A stretch of DNA of 64,000 bases. It comes from Mariannaea sp. PMI_226. Its lineage: Eukaryota; Ascomycota; Sordariomycetes; Hypocreales; Nectriaceae. The translations under genes were made by a program, and so were the position numbers. Location: NCBI GenBank assembly GCA_024336345.1, contig JANFOG010000021.1, positions 124,001 through 188,000 on the forward strand, given 5' to 3'. Positions 42,159 through 55,702 of this stretch are shown one piece after another. Numbering within the stretch: the first letter of the stretch is position 1; each line of letters begins with the position of its first letter. The notes under the pieces were generated by a model. It saw only the letters and a program-made list of their open reading frames with translations. It made no database searches and was not told the DNA's origin.

Positions 42159-44448
42159 TCGGCGACCACCTTATTCCAATTCCATATCGATTAACACAGG
42201 GTAGCCATTATCTGCATCGAAACATATCCCTGCCGACCAGGGGGTTACCGAAATGCCGGGGGTGCGCCTCATGATTATTAACTGGACGGCGGTCTACCGG
42301 GACCAAATGTGCATGGTTCAGTGGATACCATGAACAAACTTGGCTTCCGCCAAAGATAAGATACATTGGTCGGCTCAAGATAATCTTGAGCGACAAAAGT
42401 TCGAAAGTCCAAAGCCCGGGAACAACACTCGTGGGAGAAGAAATAATGAACCTTGACCCACCTCGATTCTGTTCATAATGAATTGGGACTGTCGAATTCC
42501 GCTCTGACGCCGCTCATATGCTTATCGGGCAACTGGATCTTATAGCTCTTGCTGAACGAAGGCTGTCGGACGGCTTCCCCGGTCGTACCGCTCACGTGAC
42601 ATTACTCTCCTTAGAGCAGCTCACATTCAAACCAAGGTCACCTAGGTAGTTGAACATCTTCACGATAGTGTCCAACGACTGAAGGGGGAAAATGATGCGT
42701 TTAGCTCCAAGGAGCATGAAAATCTTGCTACACGATGAAAGGAAGTATTGTCTAAGCAAGCCTGAGCGAGACCACGCTCCATTGCTTTCTAGTTACTTGA
42801 AGATAAATTTAATTCCTCCAGCATTACAAAGACCTTCTTATCTTCGCATAACGCATATACTCTATCCTGAAACTGAGATATCAATAATGCGACTCCGACT
42901 TCGGAGCTCATGGCAGCTGCAATCTTTCTCCGCTCATCAAACACTGACGCCTGCGATTTTACCCCACATCCAATAATCGCCACAAGGACAACAAAGTGCC
43001 TGGGTACGTACAACAGCTTGTGCGTAAAAGTGAGGATTTTGCTGTAGATAGGGGCGAGCAGACCCCCAGCAAATACGCCCTACGATAACGACATATCCTT
43101 CGAAATTGAGTTACAATACGCAATTAAGAAATCTAATAGCATCGGGGGGTGAGAGCACGAGGAAATTCTTTTGTGCCCATTTTTGGCAGCCTCTTAGGGG
43201 AGGCGGTGGTTTTGGGGACAACATGGCAATCCTCAGACTCTTCTGAGGAAGTTGTCAGCTTCTTCATATTAGTACCGATTTTAGCCTTTGGATTGCATAG
43301 TGCGGCTTTCTCTCGGAGGTCACAAATTAATCGCATGCTCCGCGTTGAGGTGTGAGTGATCAGATCTCCCTGGGTAAGCAATTGAACATTTACACAAACG
43401 CTCTTTGAGCTCTACCCAAACCGGAAATCCCGAGGAAATTCTTCTTTAGCAGAGCTAGAGCCACCGATCGCCAAGAGAGCTGCAAGACATATCATGTAGC
43501 CACAACATCACACAAAAGCTTGACCATATAACCGGGACAAGCACAGCCTCTCCAGATTTAAAGTCTTGAAGACTGATGCATGAACAAGGTGAGGAATCAG
43601 AGTGGCAATGAGGATCAGAGCTTTCGTCAGTCAACGTTCCAGGAGCATATTAAATGCGTTGTGTGCTGCGTCTACGATAATAGGGAGGAAACAGCCCAGT
43701 GCTGGCATTGGTTATGCAAGCCTCCGATGCGATACCACCTGGGGACAACTGAAGTTGCCACGCAAGCCTAATGAGAACTTGGAAGGTTGTTTACCAAGCC
43801 GGTTTTGCATGGGAGCCAAGTAACGATGTACACTATCGCGTGATCAATCTGATAAGAGGCTAACGTATTGAGGTCTGTGGTGTGGCAACCGGGAGGGACA
43901 CGGGCGGCACCATACCAGTCTCTCCGGTTGAGCAGCTCATGAGTTACCCTCCTTCGCGGCATGATTTGTCGAGCCACGTGTCTGATCACCAGGCAGTAGG
44001 TAGTGTCCTCCGAATGCTTCTGGACTTTTCGAACAGACTAACCCCGAACACAAGTGCCGGCAACGTACCTGAGTTGGGACTGCGGAGGCGGCGTAAGCTT
44101 GCCGTCGGGGTCAATGTGTATATTTGTTCTAGTGGCTCTGTTCTCCGGTAGTGCCCCTTCTGTTGCGGGCTACAAAGTAGGAGCTTGTTTCGGCACGATT
44201 GATGACAAAAGACTGAAATGAATGAACGAAACACTTTTGAATGCGGCCATTATATGCGTCAACGTCCGCCTGAACATAGGATAAATCAGTCTGGGACATA
44301 GGTTAACGTTTTTGTCACTAATCAGACACAAGCAGAGCTAGGTAGCAAGAAAAAGAAAGCACTTGATGAGTCGTGTTGGTTGGGTAATTAGCAGTGATGG
44401 TGGGTGACGGTGGTGAGGGGCACATCCTCAAGTGATCGTATCAAGCGA

Positions 44449-44530
44449 CCCCTCCCCCTCCATTCCTAGCCCCTCCCCCTCCTTCTTGGTCCCCTGTGTT
44501 CTCCATCCTGTCCAGGCCCCTCTTCCTCCC
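44449..44530 (+). promoter_or_regulatory. Pyrimidine-rich block upstream of the Rieske gene
   Basis: A CT-only tract with two copies of CCCCTCCCCCTCC separated by about 15 bp, some 650-730 bp upstream of the start at 45182. Such CT-rich blocks are common in filamentous fungal promoters. The distance makes the assignment tentative. Confidence 0.35.
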
Positions 44531-45181
44531 CGCGTCTCGTCTTCGTAAGCGAAGCCATTGACTTGTCGACCCAGCGACTATTGCCAAATATGGATGCACT
44601 ATGGTCGCCATGGATGCTGGCAACAACCAATGGTCGCTGAAACATTAGCATAGTGGCAAGAGAATTACCATTTCGAGTCGTCTTGGCCAATTAACACGGG
44701 AACGCAGAGCTAAAGAGTCCCCGACAGATCCGCTCTCTTGCCGATTGGGAGCATTTTCGCTTTAGCATTGGGTAGCAATGTAGCAACTATCCACTTGCCA
44801 CTTGTTTTGGTGCATCTTTGGACTGAACCTTCTGGAGTTGACGGTGTACGATAAGCGGTCCGTGGAGGAAAACACGACCGATCATGTGACCGGTTCAGTC
44901 GCCCGTTGTAAGCCACCTGATAGCATCCTCAATCAAGTATTTGGAGGGGTAATTGCCTATGGAGTTATCGTGGAGGGGTGAGTATATATCAAGCTTCTCT
45001 TGCGAGCGATGGACAAGTCCAACTAGTCAAACGACTCCCTAAGTTCCATTGTCAAGAAGCCAACAGCATACCCGTTCAGTTACTTTCTCATTCCCTGCTC
45101 AATCCAATAACTGGGCTTTCGTTCTGGGATTTCCCGACCTGAGAATTCCTACGCATTCCTCCTCTCAGTTTCACGCTCACA

Positions 45182-46291
45182 ATGTCCGCCTTGGAGAACG
45201 CAATCGGCGTCGAGGGAGCTGAGTCCACCACCAAAGCTCTGCCAGCGTCGTGGTACACTTCTGAGGAGATGTACGACCTTGAGCGTCGTTCCATCTTCTC
45301 CAAGAAATGGCTCCTAACCACCCACAAGTCTAGACTTCCCGGCACGGGAGACTGGGTGCGATACGACACTGCTGGTTTTGATTTCATTCTTGTTCGGGAC
45401 CGTGAGGGGAAGATCAACGGGTTCCACAATGTTTGTAGACACCGTGCCTTCCCTATTGTGACTGAAGAGAAAGGGCACAACAGCATTTTTGCCTGCAAGT
45501 ACCACGGCTGGTCCTATGGTCTCAACGGCAAGCTCGCCAAGGCACCAGGCTACCAGGAGCTGGCCGATTTCGACAAGTCCAAGAATGGCCTTTTCCCCGT
45601 GCATGTGCATGTGGACAATGCGGGATTCGTCTGGGCCAACATGGACAACGCTGAGAAGCCTGAAATTGCTTGGTCCGAGGATTTGAAGGGTATTGATACC
45701 CAGTATACCTTTGAGGACTATAAATTTGATCACACTTGGGAGATGGAGGGAGAGTGCAACTGGAAGGTCTTGGCCGAACACTTCAGCAACTCTACGCCAG
45801 AGAAGACTGAGAAGAATCTCAGCTATTTCCCCAATGCCTCCGTGAGCATCTCGTAAGTGTGCATTATCTTTGATGAATAACTTGTCCACAATACTAATAT
45901 CCTACCAAGGTCACACCTCTTCGTTGTGCAGAGGTTCACTCCTACCAGTGCCTCCAAGAGTGTGATGAGATATGAGGTTTACAGGAACCAGAACTCTAGC
46001 GACGAGGACTTCGAGACCATCAACGCCACCTACAAGAGAGTTGTGTCGGAGGGCAAAGCCATCTGCAGCGAGACTCAGAAGAACCTCACTGTTGGCGCCT
46101 CTGCAAGCGCTAAAACAGGACCTGCCGACTTCCAGAAGACAGTCCGTGACATCGTCCAGGCCCATTACAAGAAGGAACAGGAGGCTGGCACAGAGATCTG
46201 GCCTGCGCGACAAGTTCTACCTAAGAATGCTTCCGCCACCAGCGAGGATGTTGCTTTCTGCTCCAACGTGGATTGTTGCAGAAATAAATAA
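45182..46291 (+). CDS. Rieske oxygenase alpha subunit, choline/betaine monooxygenase type, catalytic iron site missing, 2 exons, 350 aa
   Basis: Related to Rieske non-haem iron oxygenases that hydroxylate choline or demethylate glycine betaine. Exons 45182-45852 and 45910-46291 (1053 nt). The Rieske [2Fe-2S] ligands are intact: Cys85-x-His87 (CRHRAF) and Cys105-x2-His108 (CKYHGWSYG). The catalytic domain keeps its start (EMEGECNWKVLAEHF) and its later part (YFPNASVSIS-SHLFVVQRFTPTS, MRYEVYRNQNSSDEDF, EIWPARQVLP, DVAFCSNVDCC). Family members place the mononuclear iron motif (N/D-x2-H-x4-H in an NECYHC-type context) and some 40 or more further residues between NWKVLA and the SYYFPNA strand. Here this is replaced by about 15 residues with no such His pair. 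At 350 aa it is shorter than the usual 400-430. The frame is otherwise open, so transcription is possible, but oxygenase activity is unlikely. Confidence 0.82.
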
Positions 46292-46572
46292 AGGAAAAGC
46301 ATAAGTGAAACGAAAAAAGAAACAAGAGAAAAAATTTCAAGTCGCGGGCGCAGGTGAATACTAGAATCAACAGGGTTACAGAATAGCAAGGAGTGCGACC
46401 GTAGGTATTACATAAGTGTATGAAATCAAGTTATAGTATTAGCCTAAACATAGCGAAGGAAACATTAGAAGATTTATAATGAAGTATGTTTACAATACGT
46501 AAAGATAAAACATGTAATGGTCTTTTCAAAAGGTAGGAGAGATAGCCTTCAGTGGAAGGTCAATGAAAACAA

Positions 46573-47459
46573 TCAGGGTCGGATCTGGATTAAGCTGGTA
46601 AACTCCACACACATGCGGGCCCCTTCGCGTAAAATGCTCGTACAAGACTCTACCCAGCTCCAAATTCGACCTTCTAGTTCACATATCTTGTCTTCTCTCA
46701 CCTGGCCTTCATCAAGCCAACGTCTCAGAGATTCTGCTCCTGGTCGACGCAGGTAGACAAGATACCACATGGAGGTCCGATAAGCTCCATAGAGAGCACT
46801 TACACCCACACATCCAGAGAGGAAGCCATTGGTGCCTTTGATGTAGAACGATCAAGAAATGAATGTTTTCAAGATAACCCTAGCGGCAGCCTTTGTAAGT
46901 GCATGATGTTAGATGATCAGAACTTCTCATATATAGCAGCTAGCTAGACCAAGAAGACGGCTTACATAGAGGAAAGTTATACATGATATTGAATAGCCAG
47001 TCTGCGAGCGTCACGATGGACGAGGCTGAGGAGGCTGCAGAGCGGGACGACGAGCAACTGTAATTCATTGTGTTAGGCGACCAAGTTCGCCTCGCACGGG
47101 CTAGACTTCCTCTTGACCACTGCTGTTTTGTTAGCTTGAGAACATCTTTGGATACAATGAGGGCGTACCAAGAGCGGAGCCGCCACTTGACATTGATGAT
47201 CTTTGTCACTTTATTAGCTGCAAGTTTGTGTAGTAAGCAATGATGATAAAGTCCTGAAACTGTCAGAAAACTTGGCCTTCGAATCGATATAGTCCCCCAG
47301 GTAGTCGTTGAAATTCTCGCTACGTGATGAAATGCCCACTTCGAGGTCTTCACGGTTCTCATCGGGACAGCTTGCGTCCGCACTCCCTGCATTCTTCAGT
47401 GTGGTCACTCGTAGCATTTTGTGGTCGTTTATATGTTGCACTGAGGATGTTTCTGCCAT
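46573..47459 (-). pseudogene. Unidentified gene remnant or multi-intron gene
   Basis: Minus-strand frames read like protein in at least three pieces. These are MAETSSVQHINDHKMLRV...NFNDYLGDYIDSKAKF from 47459 to about 47260, a middle piece ending TLADWLFNIMYNFPLC near 46970, and GTNGFLSGCVGVSALYGAYRTSMWYLVYLRRPGAESLRRW...ILREGARMCVEF ending at 46573. GT and AG signals exist between them, but I could not build one frame through all. The short amphipathic and membrane-like pattern faintly recalls PEX11-type peroxins, which I would not rely on. Confidence 0.35.
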
Positions 47460-50400
47460 TCAAGTAAGTAGGGGAAAGCACCCTGCCACGCTATTGGAAA
47501 TCTCGAGCGCGTTGGCAGAAGTCTGATCATCACCTCCGGAGTTAAATGAGGTCTTGCCTCTCCCGTGGTAATCGGTGCAGAGTCGCTTATTGTCCAAGGG
47601 ATGGTTTTGGCAGCCTGATATCAATATATCTGAGTTTCTAAAGAAACGAATGAAATCAGATGACACTATGTGCAGTTTTTCTCAGCTCTTGCTGAGTTAT
47701 TGGCACCTGACTGCAGCCTATGAACATCCGCTGATGGCGGCTGCATTTTGGCAAATGTCTATCAAGCTCATTCGTCCAAGAACACTACCTGTTTGCCTCG
47801 TCTGATTCCTCGTTCATGGCATCATCTGCTTCTAAATTGGCTTCCCAGTGGACTAAGCAGGCAGGTTAAGAGGATACATTCAACCGAGCCCATCATGATG
47901 GCCTCTCGCTTCGGCTCTTAAATATTGGGATTCATCCATCCTAAGATAATATATGTCCTATCTGCGCCTAGTGTACGCAAGAGGTCATAATCGGTTTCCT
48001 CCCTCTCCAAGACAGTGCACAGATTGGCGAGTCAGTGTCCTAGCCTCGCAGCAAAGATGCGATCGTTCGAACTCCGCATCTTAGTGCTCCATCCGCGCCT
48101 CGAAGACACCAAGGACAAAAATCAGATTATGGAAGCAAACGAGAAACGATTGAATTCACTACCCCAAAAGCTTTCTAACCCGCGGATTTACAAATTTCTC
48201 CATGAGGACACGGAGAAGAGACTTGATGCAACGGATAGTCCTCGTTTTGTGGCCTCTAAATCTCTCTCTCTCACACTCTTACAGCCATGCATTGTAGATA
48301 CGTTCTGTCGAATCGGCATCCAACCCAATCAACCTCGACTTTTCGGAAATCCCCAAAACCTTCTGTGATGATCTGTTTCGTGATGGTGGTGATATGTCCC
48401 TGGCATCGATTCGTAACGGCCAGGACGTGCTCTTCAAGCCGGTGATTGACACCGGGAACAGTCATGTCGATCAGGCTTTTGTTCGTTCATTCGTTACCAG
48501 CGTGGGCAAGAGCCTCCGAGAGCCATTCAAATTTGGGGATCCCAGACTCTTGGCAACAACTTCTTCACACGAGATCCGACTAAATGGCTTACGGCCCGTA
48601 AGCTCTTCTCACAACCTCGCTCTACAAACATGGATATTATGGTAATCAGAGCAGAACGGAAGCTATGGTGACCGCCACAGAATGCATGCAAGGACTAGAG
48701 AGATTCTTGGAGCTTATCCCACCCACACGGTTGCCTCCACCGTCCCCTGTACAACGAGATATGTCAAACGATCTTCACAGGCCGCGAAGCTTGAGAATAC
48801 AACAAGAAAGATTGAGATTTTCCTTGCCATCATAAGAGGAGGGAATGTAGCTTCCCTGTTCCTCCAGGAAGTTGTGTGTTCTACTCCACTCCAAGTAACT
48901 CGGCTCTTCACCTCGCTGACAAGTTTTTACAAAAGAGGCCTGGAACTAGTCGAACTCGACAAAGACCCAAGGAATTGCAATCAAATTTCGACGGATTATT
49001 AGTTAAGGGGGAAAGTCGTATTGCCATTGTTGCAGGAGCTAACCAATTGCGCAGACCACTACAATCATGAAGGCGAAATGACCCGAGTCAACAACGAGAA
49101 GACGGTCAATTCATTGAAGAGCAGCATTAAGCAGACCGACCAATTGTACAGGGTGGCAGACACAGAAACCGATGCATACAGAAACGCATGCAACACAGGG
49201 ACTAGACCTACTACATTGCCCCTCATTGTGACCATAGCATCCTGCTTCATTCCCGGCGGAGCCATCATCCCTATTGTTGGTGCTTACTCGACAGCCAAGT
49301 GCCATCACAGATCATACAAAAATTGGCGCGAGATGAAGAACTCCAGCCAAGGTACCTTTCAAGATCAAGCAACAATAGAATTGTAGCATGTGCTAATGGA
49401 TATTGATAGTCCGGAAACTGGTAGCTAAGGTATATCAGGTCTTCCGCCACCTGTAGATTTTCCTTAAAGTCGCCCTTTGGCGTCACAACAACCTGCCCAA
49501 CGACAGACGGTTGGATGACTTCGCAGAACGTATGCCGAAGTCTTTAATATTCGTAGCGTACTTGAAAATTGCCCATCCGGGGATTATGCTACCCGAATTC
49601 TCAAGTAAAACCGTGACATAATAGCGCAGGACGTGCGCAATATCATGGATTTAGTGCGTCAGCGCAGAATATTCCAGGAGAAAACTAACATGCAGAAGGT
49701 AATGGCACAAACACATACAGATCTAAATATCATGTTCAAGAGAGGGCCGTTATAGAATTGCGCAATCATTTCTGTAGAGCGATAAGTGTGCTAAATACGG
49801 GTGGGTTCGACAGACGATCAGCCTTCACAAACTGGTGGCAGCACTGCAGAGGTATGTGGCAGTCCAGATGGATTCTGTATTCCATCCTTGTGCAGATCTG
49901 CTGAGTGGCAGACTGGCTCCTATGAGTCAAGCTTGGATGTCAGTGGTTTCTATATCCTGATAGAGAGGAGTAACTGCAGGGCTAGGTAGTCTGTGGGGAG
50001 ATATAGGTGTTCATTGCCCGTATTCGGCGCAGTAATTGCCAGGAAATCTCAGGAAATCAAGTGTACATTTCACTTAGCCTGGAGGAATTTTAGGCTAGCT
50101 GTCAAGTAGCGGCCACATCAAGCCTGCTGGAGCGGTGAGGGCATCGCCAGCTATGACCTTATAAGTGAAACACGACCTATAACAACAGCATCAGTGAGAC
50201 CTTATAGGGCTCAAGTCCCTATAGACAGCCAATCTATACAGGATAAATAGCCTGCTGTAGGATCTTTCTATAGCTAGAAATTGAGACCTTCTGTGCCTTG
50301 AAGTTGCCCCTATCCTATGTGACACTAGCAGTTGTTGGATCAAGTAATGTCTATCAGCCGCAAGGCGTGGATACTAGGAGTATATGGTTCCGCTTGCGAA

Positions 50401-51480
50401 GGTCTTGGTCACTGTTGTCAAACTTTTCAATGAGATGGTTTGATGCTTCGTCTCCCATTACAGTTCTGAAGACCGCTAGCAATCGAAAATGTTTTGCCGC
50501 ATCGCTGCTGTGGAATGGCGCTGCATACGTATTCCTCGAGAGGGCTAACAGGCAATGCAGAGTCGGTGAGTCGGAAGGCCTATGGTATTAAGACGCTCGG
50601 CAGTGGCTGGTTCTAGCTCTGCATAGGCTAATATATGTTGGGATGGAGCATCAAGCACGCACGGCTTCTAACCCGGATAAATAGTCCCTTTAGTGTCAAC
50701 TTATCAGCTAATTCAGACAGAGCAGTACGTTGCGGGGGACTGACAGTCTGTAATCATTGGAGGCGGCACCGACTCTGTTTCTTTTGGTTTCCTGGGAAAT
50801 CAGGATTGCTCAAAGAACACGCGAATGCAGAGAAGTGGGCTTGTGCAGCTGAAATGCACTTAATCAGAAATAGTGCTGATGCTATGTTTTCTGTAGAGCC
50901 AGTAAGTGTCGACCGATTTGTCGGCTGATTGGGTGGAAAGGGCTTTGAAGGACCAGGTTGAGTTGCCGGTAAGAGAAGGGCTGAATAGAGCTTCTGCAGG
51001 CGCAAGGGATTATGAAAAGCAGGCACCAAATATACTGCTTATACAGAGCACTGCAATCCAGGCCCGATTTGCACTTCACCTCATACCAAACGAGTCACTG
51101 GAGGTTCTTGTGGGCCGAGATTTTCCGTCTCGAGGAACACCTGGAAAAACACAAGCTTATCAAGTCACCAAACGACAACAATGATATATTTTATCATATC
51201 CCGGTATTAGAGGACGGTTATAATACTGCCGGTCAAATTAGATCATTGCTCTCCAGAACTGGTTTTAAAGGTGATTCCCAACGGTTTCTCGGAGGAGGAC
51301 CTGAGTTCCTTCAACGACATTTACCCAGTCTTCTCCATAGGGATGTCTGGGAGAAAGTGACAGGTCTATTTCCTTTGCAGTATTATTGGCATATATTGTA
51401 CTTACTTGACTTAGAGATTCCATCCATGGATTGAGCAACAATTCCGCTTATGAGGCGGAAACCTACAACCAAGCTCTCGT
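47460..51480. other. Decayed coding remnants up to the AT-rich boundary
   Basis: About 4 kb of normal-composition DNA. Plus-strand pieces read like protein but are interrupted repeatedly: 48015-48290 (NPRIYKFLHEDTEKRL), 48394-48600 (DMSLASIRNGQDVLFKPV), 49021-49386 (a coiled segment followed by a hydrophobic stretch PLIVTIASCFIPGGAIIPIVGAY) and 51012-51434 (FYHIPVLEDGYNTAGQIRSLLSRTGFKGDSQRFLGGGPEFL). None is recognised and none has a full frame. They may be broken genes at the edge of the repeat block. Confidence 0.35.
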
Positions 51481-54400
51481 TCTCCTAAGGTAATAATAGG
51501 TATGGTGATAGCGAGCCATTAGATATGGACAAATTAGAGGATTCGGAAGAATTATATGAATGGCCTTCCGATATTAAGAATTATGAAGTACTGGCTTTTT
51601 TAGTGTATGGATTTTTTCTTCAAACCGCAATAATGTATTGGCAACCCCAAGCGATATTTGAGGTAGAATTGAATATTTGTGGCCAAACCTAAATAACTTA
51701 GCATCGCCTGATAATATTTTGCATCTTAACTAATATTTTATAGAAGTATTATAAGCTAGTCTTTAGAAATGACTTTAGTAACTTAATTAATAATATATTT
51801 TAGGAGACTTTATATATTAGTATATTTAATAAGTTATAGAGGATTATTAATTATTAAATAGAAGAGTTTTTATTTTTAAATAGTACTTTATTAAAAATAA
51901 AACTAGATATTTAAAATTATATATAAAGCTTAAATATTTATAGATTTTATAATATATTTAGGATTTTAATTATATTATTTAAAAAAGAAATAGCTTTTAT
52001 ATATTATTTATATATAATTATTAATAATAATTAAATAATAAGTCTTTTTAAAAATAAAGATTATTATAAATTAATATTTATATTATAATTATTTTAGTTT
52101 TTAATATTTATATTATTTATAAATTATATAAATTTAAATAAAATAATTAAATATAGGGATTTTAATATTTATAAATAAAAAAAATATAATATATTAAATA
52201 ATAATTTAAATATAAATAAAAAAGAAAAAGAAAATTAAAAATTAAAAGCTAAATAATAAAATAGCTTTAATTTACTTTTTTATTATTATAATAATAAAAA
52301 TTAATAATTTAATATATATATATATTAAATTATTATATTGTTTTTAATAATTATATTTTAATTAAGATTTTATTTATAATTTTTAAATTTTAATATATAT
52401 TTAAATTAATAATTATAAACTTTTTTTTTATAAAATAAAAAAACTTTTATATATATAATATAATTTTTATATTTAAATTTTAATATTATAATATTATAAT
52501 ATTATAATAATAATATTAATTATTTAAAAAATAATTTATTTTATTTTATAATAATTATATTTTAATATATTAATATTTATTATATTTTATTTTTTATTTT
52601 AAATATAATATAATAATCTTTATTATTTTTTTTATTTAATAAAACTAATTTTTATTATTATAATTTTAATTTATTTAAAAACCTTTTTAATAAAAGTTAA
52701 TTTAATAATTAAATTAATAATAAATTTATAATAATAATAAATATATTTATTTATTTATTTAATAATATTTTATAAACTTATATAAATAAATAATGATTTT
52801 ATATTATATAAATAATTAAAAAACTATATTAATTAAAGCTAAAAGAAAACCTTTATTCTTTTTAAATAAACTTAATATAAGCCCTTTATATTAATTCTTT
52901 AAATTTAAGTTTTATTTTATAATTAAAGCTAGAATTATATATTATTTTATAATTAATAAATTAATAAGGGTTTATTATTTTCTTTATTTAATAATATTAT
53001 ATACTTATTATATATTTATATTAAGTTTAGTATTTTTATATTATTTCTTTATTTTGTTATTTACTTTATTTTCTTTTAACTTTTTATAAATAATCTTAAT
53101 ATAAATTTTATTTATTTAATAATTATATTTAATAATAAATAAATTAATAGCCAATATTACTAATTATATTATTTTAAATTATCTAGGATATTAATTTATA
53201 ATTTTTTATTTTTCTTTTTTTATTTTTATTAAATTTTATATATTAATTTAATTATTTTATAAAATATCTTTTAAATAAATCTTTATATTATATATCTTCT
53301 TATTATTATTAACTTATTATAATTAATTAATTTTTAATTATATATATTTTATTTTTAAAATAAGCTTTATTTATTTATATATTTATAATTTAATTAATTA
53401 ATTTTCTATTATTAATAATAATAATAATAATAATAATTAAAGAAATATAATAAATATTTATAATAAGCTCTATAGCTTTTATTATATTAAAAGGCCCTTA
53501 AGATATAAAATATTATTTATATTTATAATCTATTTATTAATATTAAAATTAGAATAATTATATTAATTTACTTATTAATTTAATAATTTTATTTATTTAA
53601 TTATAATATTATTTAAAGTATTAAGTTCTACTTTAATTTTAACTATATATATTAAAATAATATTATTTATTATATTATTTTATTTAATTAGTATTAATAA
53701 AGTTATACTATTTAAAAATCAATATTATAATAATTATATATAGAGGCTATATAGATTATAATAAGAGAGTTTATTTATACTATCTTTTATAGTATTTAAA
53801 TAATTATTATAAAGTTCTAAAGCTATTTTTAATAATATCTAGTTTTATTTTTTATAATTTATATAAATAAAAGCTATAATATAAAGTAAATCTTATTATA
53901 TAACTTTATATTATTATTATAATCTTTTATCTTTTTTTAATTAAAATATAATATTTATTAATAATAATAAAATCGTCCTTAATAAAAGTCTAATAAAATT
54001 ATAGTTTTTTTAATTTATTCTAAAGTTAGAATAATATTAATAAATAAGCTAAAATAAATAATAATATTATCTAAGATTTAATATTCTAGAAATTTAAAAT
54101 TAATAATAACCTTTTTTATTATATAGAAAGATCTATTAACTAATTTTAATACTTAATATTTATTTTTTATTATTATAATAAATATTCTAAAAATAAATAT
54201 AAATATAATAAATATAATAATTTTATTATTATTTTTAAGGTTTATAATTATTATTATTTTTACATTAATTCTATAGCTATTAGACTATATATATATATAA
54301 ATAAAAAATATATAATAAAACTTAAATTTCTTATAATTATCTTTTTAATTAAAAAGCTAAAGCTATTTTTATATTAAGATTTTATTAATTATAATTTAAT

Positions 54401-54900
54401 AATATAATTATAATAATTTTTATTTCTTATATTATTTTCTAATTTAAATAATAATCTTTATAATTTAGGATCTTTAATAGCTTAAATTTATTTATTAAGA
54501 ATAATAATAATAATAAACTTTTTCTATAATTAATACACCTTCTTTTATTAATATATATTTATATTTAAATTTATCTTTTATATTAAAATATTAAGGCTAA
54601 ATAAAAATATCTTTTTTATTATTAGTTTAAATTAATAAAAATTATAATAAAATAAAATAATTAAAATATTATTAAAGCTTTAATTATAATTATATAATTT
54701 ATATAAAAAAATATCTATTTTAAATATATTAATTTTAATAATAATAAGAAATTAGTATTATTTCTATAGATTTTAAATTAATTTATTTATATAATATTTA
54801 TAATAAGCATGTAAGCTAGACAAATATATAAGCTAAAAATCCCTTATATATATTATAAACCATTTAATTAAATGCTTCTTAATAACTAAAGATATCCTAA
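51481..54900. other. Extremely AT-rich block, unreadable RIP-type relics
   Basis: Composition changes within about 200 bp from ordinary DNA to sequence made almost entirely of A and T. No open frame is kept on either strand. The neighbouring stretch can be read as a C-to-T mutated transposase, so this part is most likely the same kind of damaged repeat, but I could not assign it to a family. Confidence 0.7.
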
Positions 54901-55307
54901 CTAAATTCTAAGGCTAAAACTATTCTTATTCTTTAAGCCCTTAAAGGGCCCTAGAAAATAGGCATCCAAAAGGCTATAGCAATATATAGCATAAGTTAAT
55001 ATCGACTAGACTGCTAATAATAAGGGATTCAATTTTAAAGCAATTAGGTCCCTCCCTCATACAAGTTATTTAATTTAAAAAAGGATATTATTCTTAAGTT
55101 TATCTTTAACTTAAATTTATAAGGATTTTCTCCCTAATTATATAATATTGAAGAAATAGTTAATTAATTACTTACTAACCAAAATATATTATCTATTAGT
55201 AAGCGCTAGGCTTTAAACTTTATTAAATACTACCTAAAGCTTAAAATATAATTTTTTTATAAATATAATTATAAAAGGGCTAAATATAAAGATCTAAAGA
55301 TAATTAG

Positions 55308-55702
55308 TGTGTTGGAGGAAAAATTCACTTCTTTAGCATATGCCGCTTACATTACCTAATACATTTTTCACCTTGCTTGCCGCAATTTGATTGGCTCGCA
55401 TTTATAGTCGTAGGCCTTATAAAACAACCGCAAATCAACGTGGACAAGGCATCTTGATACCATCCAATATATCTTGTTTTTACCCTGACTTCTTGATCTT
55501 TTCTATGACTTATGATTTGTGATACCATTTGATCAAACGGTTCTCTTCATTTCTATCTAATTTGTTTGCCTGATTTCCGTTCCTTTCCGGATTTGTGGTG
55601 TGGCCGTTCCGGACCTCCTGTTGCGACCGTTTCGCATATCGTTTTCCTGCATCACGAGACCTGCCTTGTGGGTGTTTTTAGGCGTGGGGTTTTCTCTCAA
55701 TA
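55308..55702. mobile_element. 395-bp insertion (probable solo LTR) inside the pogo relic
   Basis: A segment of ordinary base composition sits in the AT-rich pogo relic. It starts TGTGTTGGAGG and ends CTCTCAATA, and is flanked on both sides by AATTAG (55302-55307 and 55703-55708). Removing the segment plus one AATTAG restores the transposase frame exactly (…KII-RDWF…), so the empty site can be reconstructed. The TG start, internal TATAAAA at about 55417 and size suggest a solo LTR. The expected CA end is not perfect (ATA, possibly a mutated ACA). It carries no coding region. Confidence 0.65.

Larger units (their letters stand above)
40134..45181. other. Long gene-poor region between regulator and Rieske gene
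   Basis: About 5 kb. The only coding-like stretch is 41428-42158, listed separately. Elsewhere (42.4-44.4 kb) short frames on both strands lack domain character. The pyrimidine block at 44449-44530 is listed separately. Confidence 0.5.
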
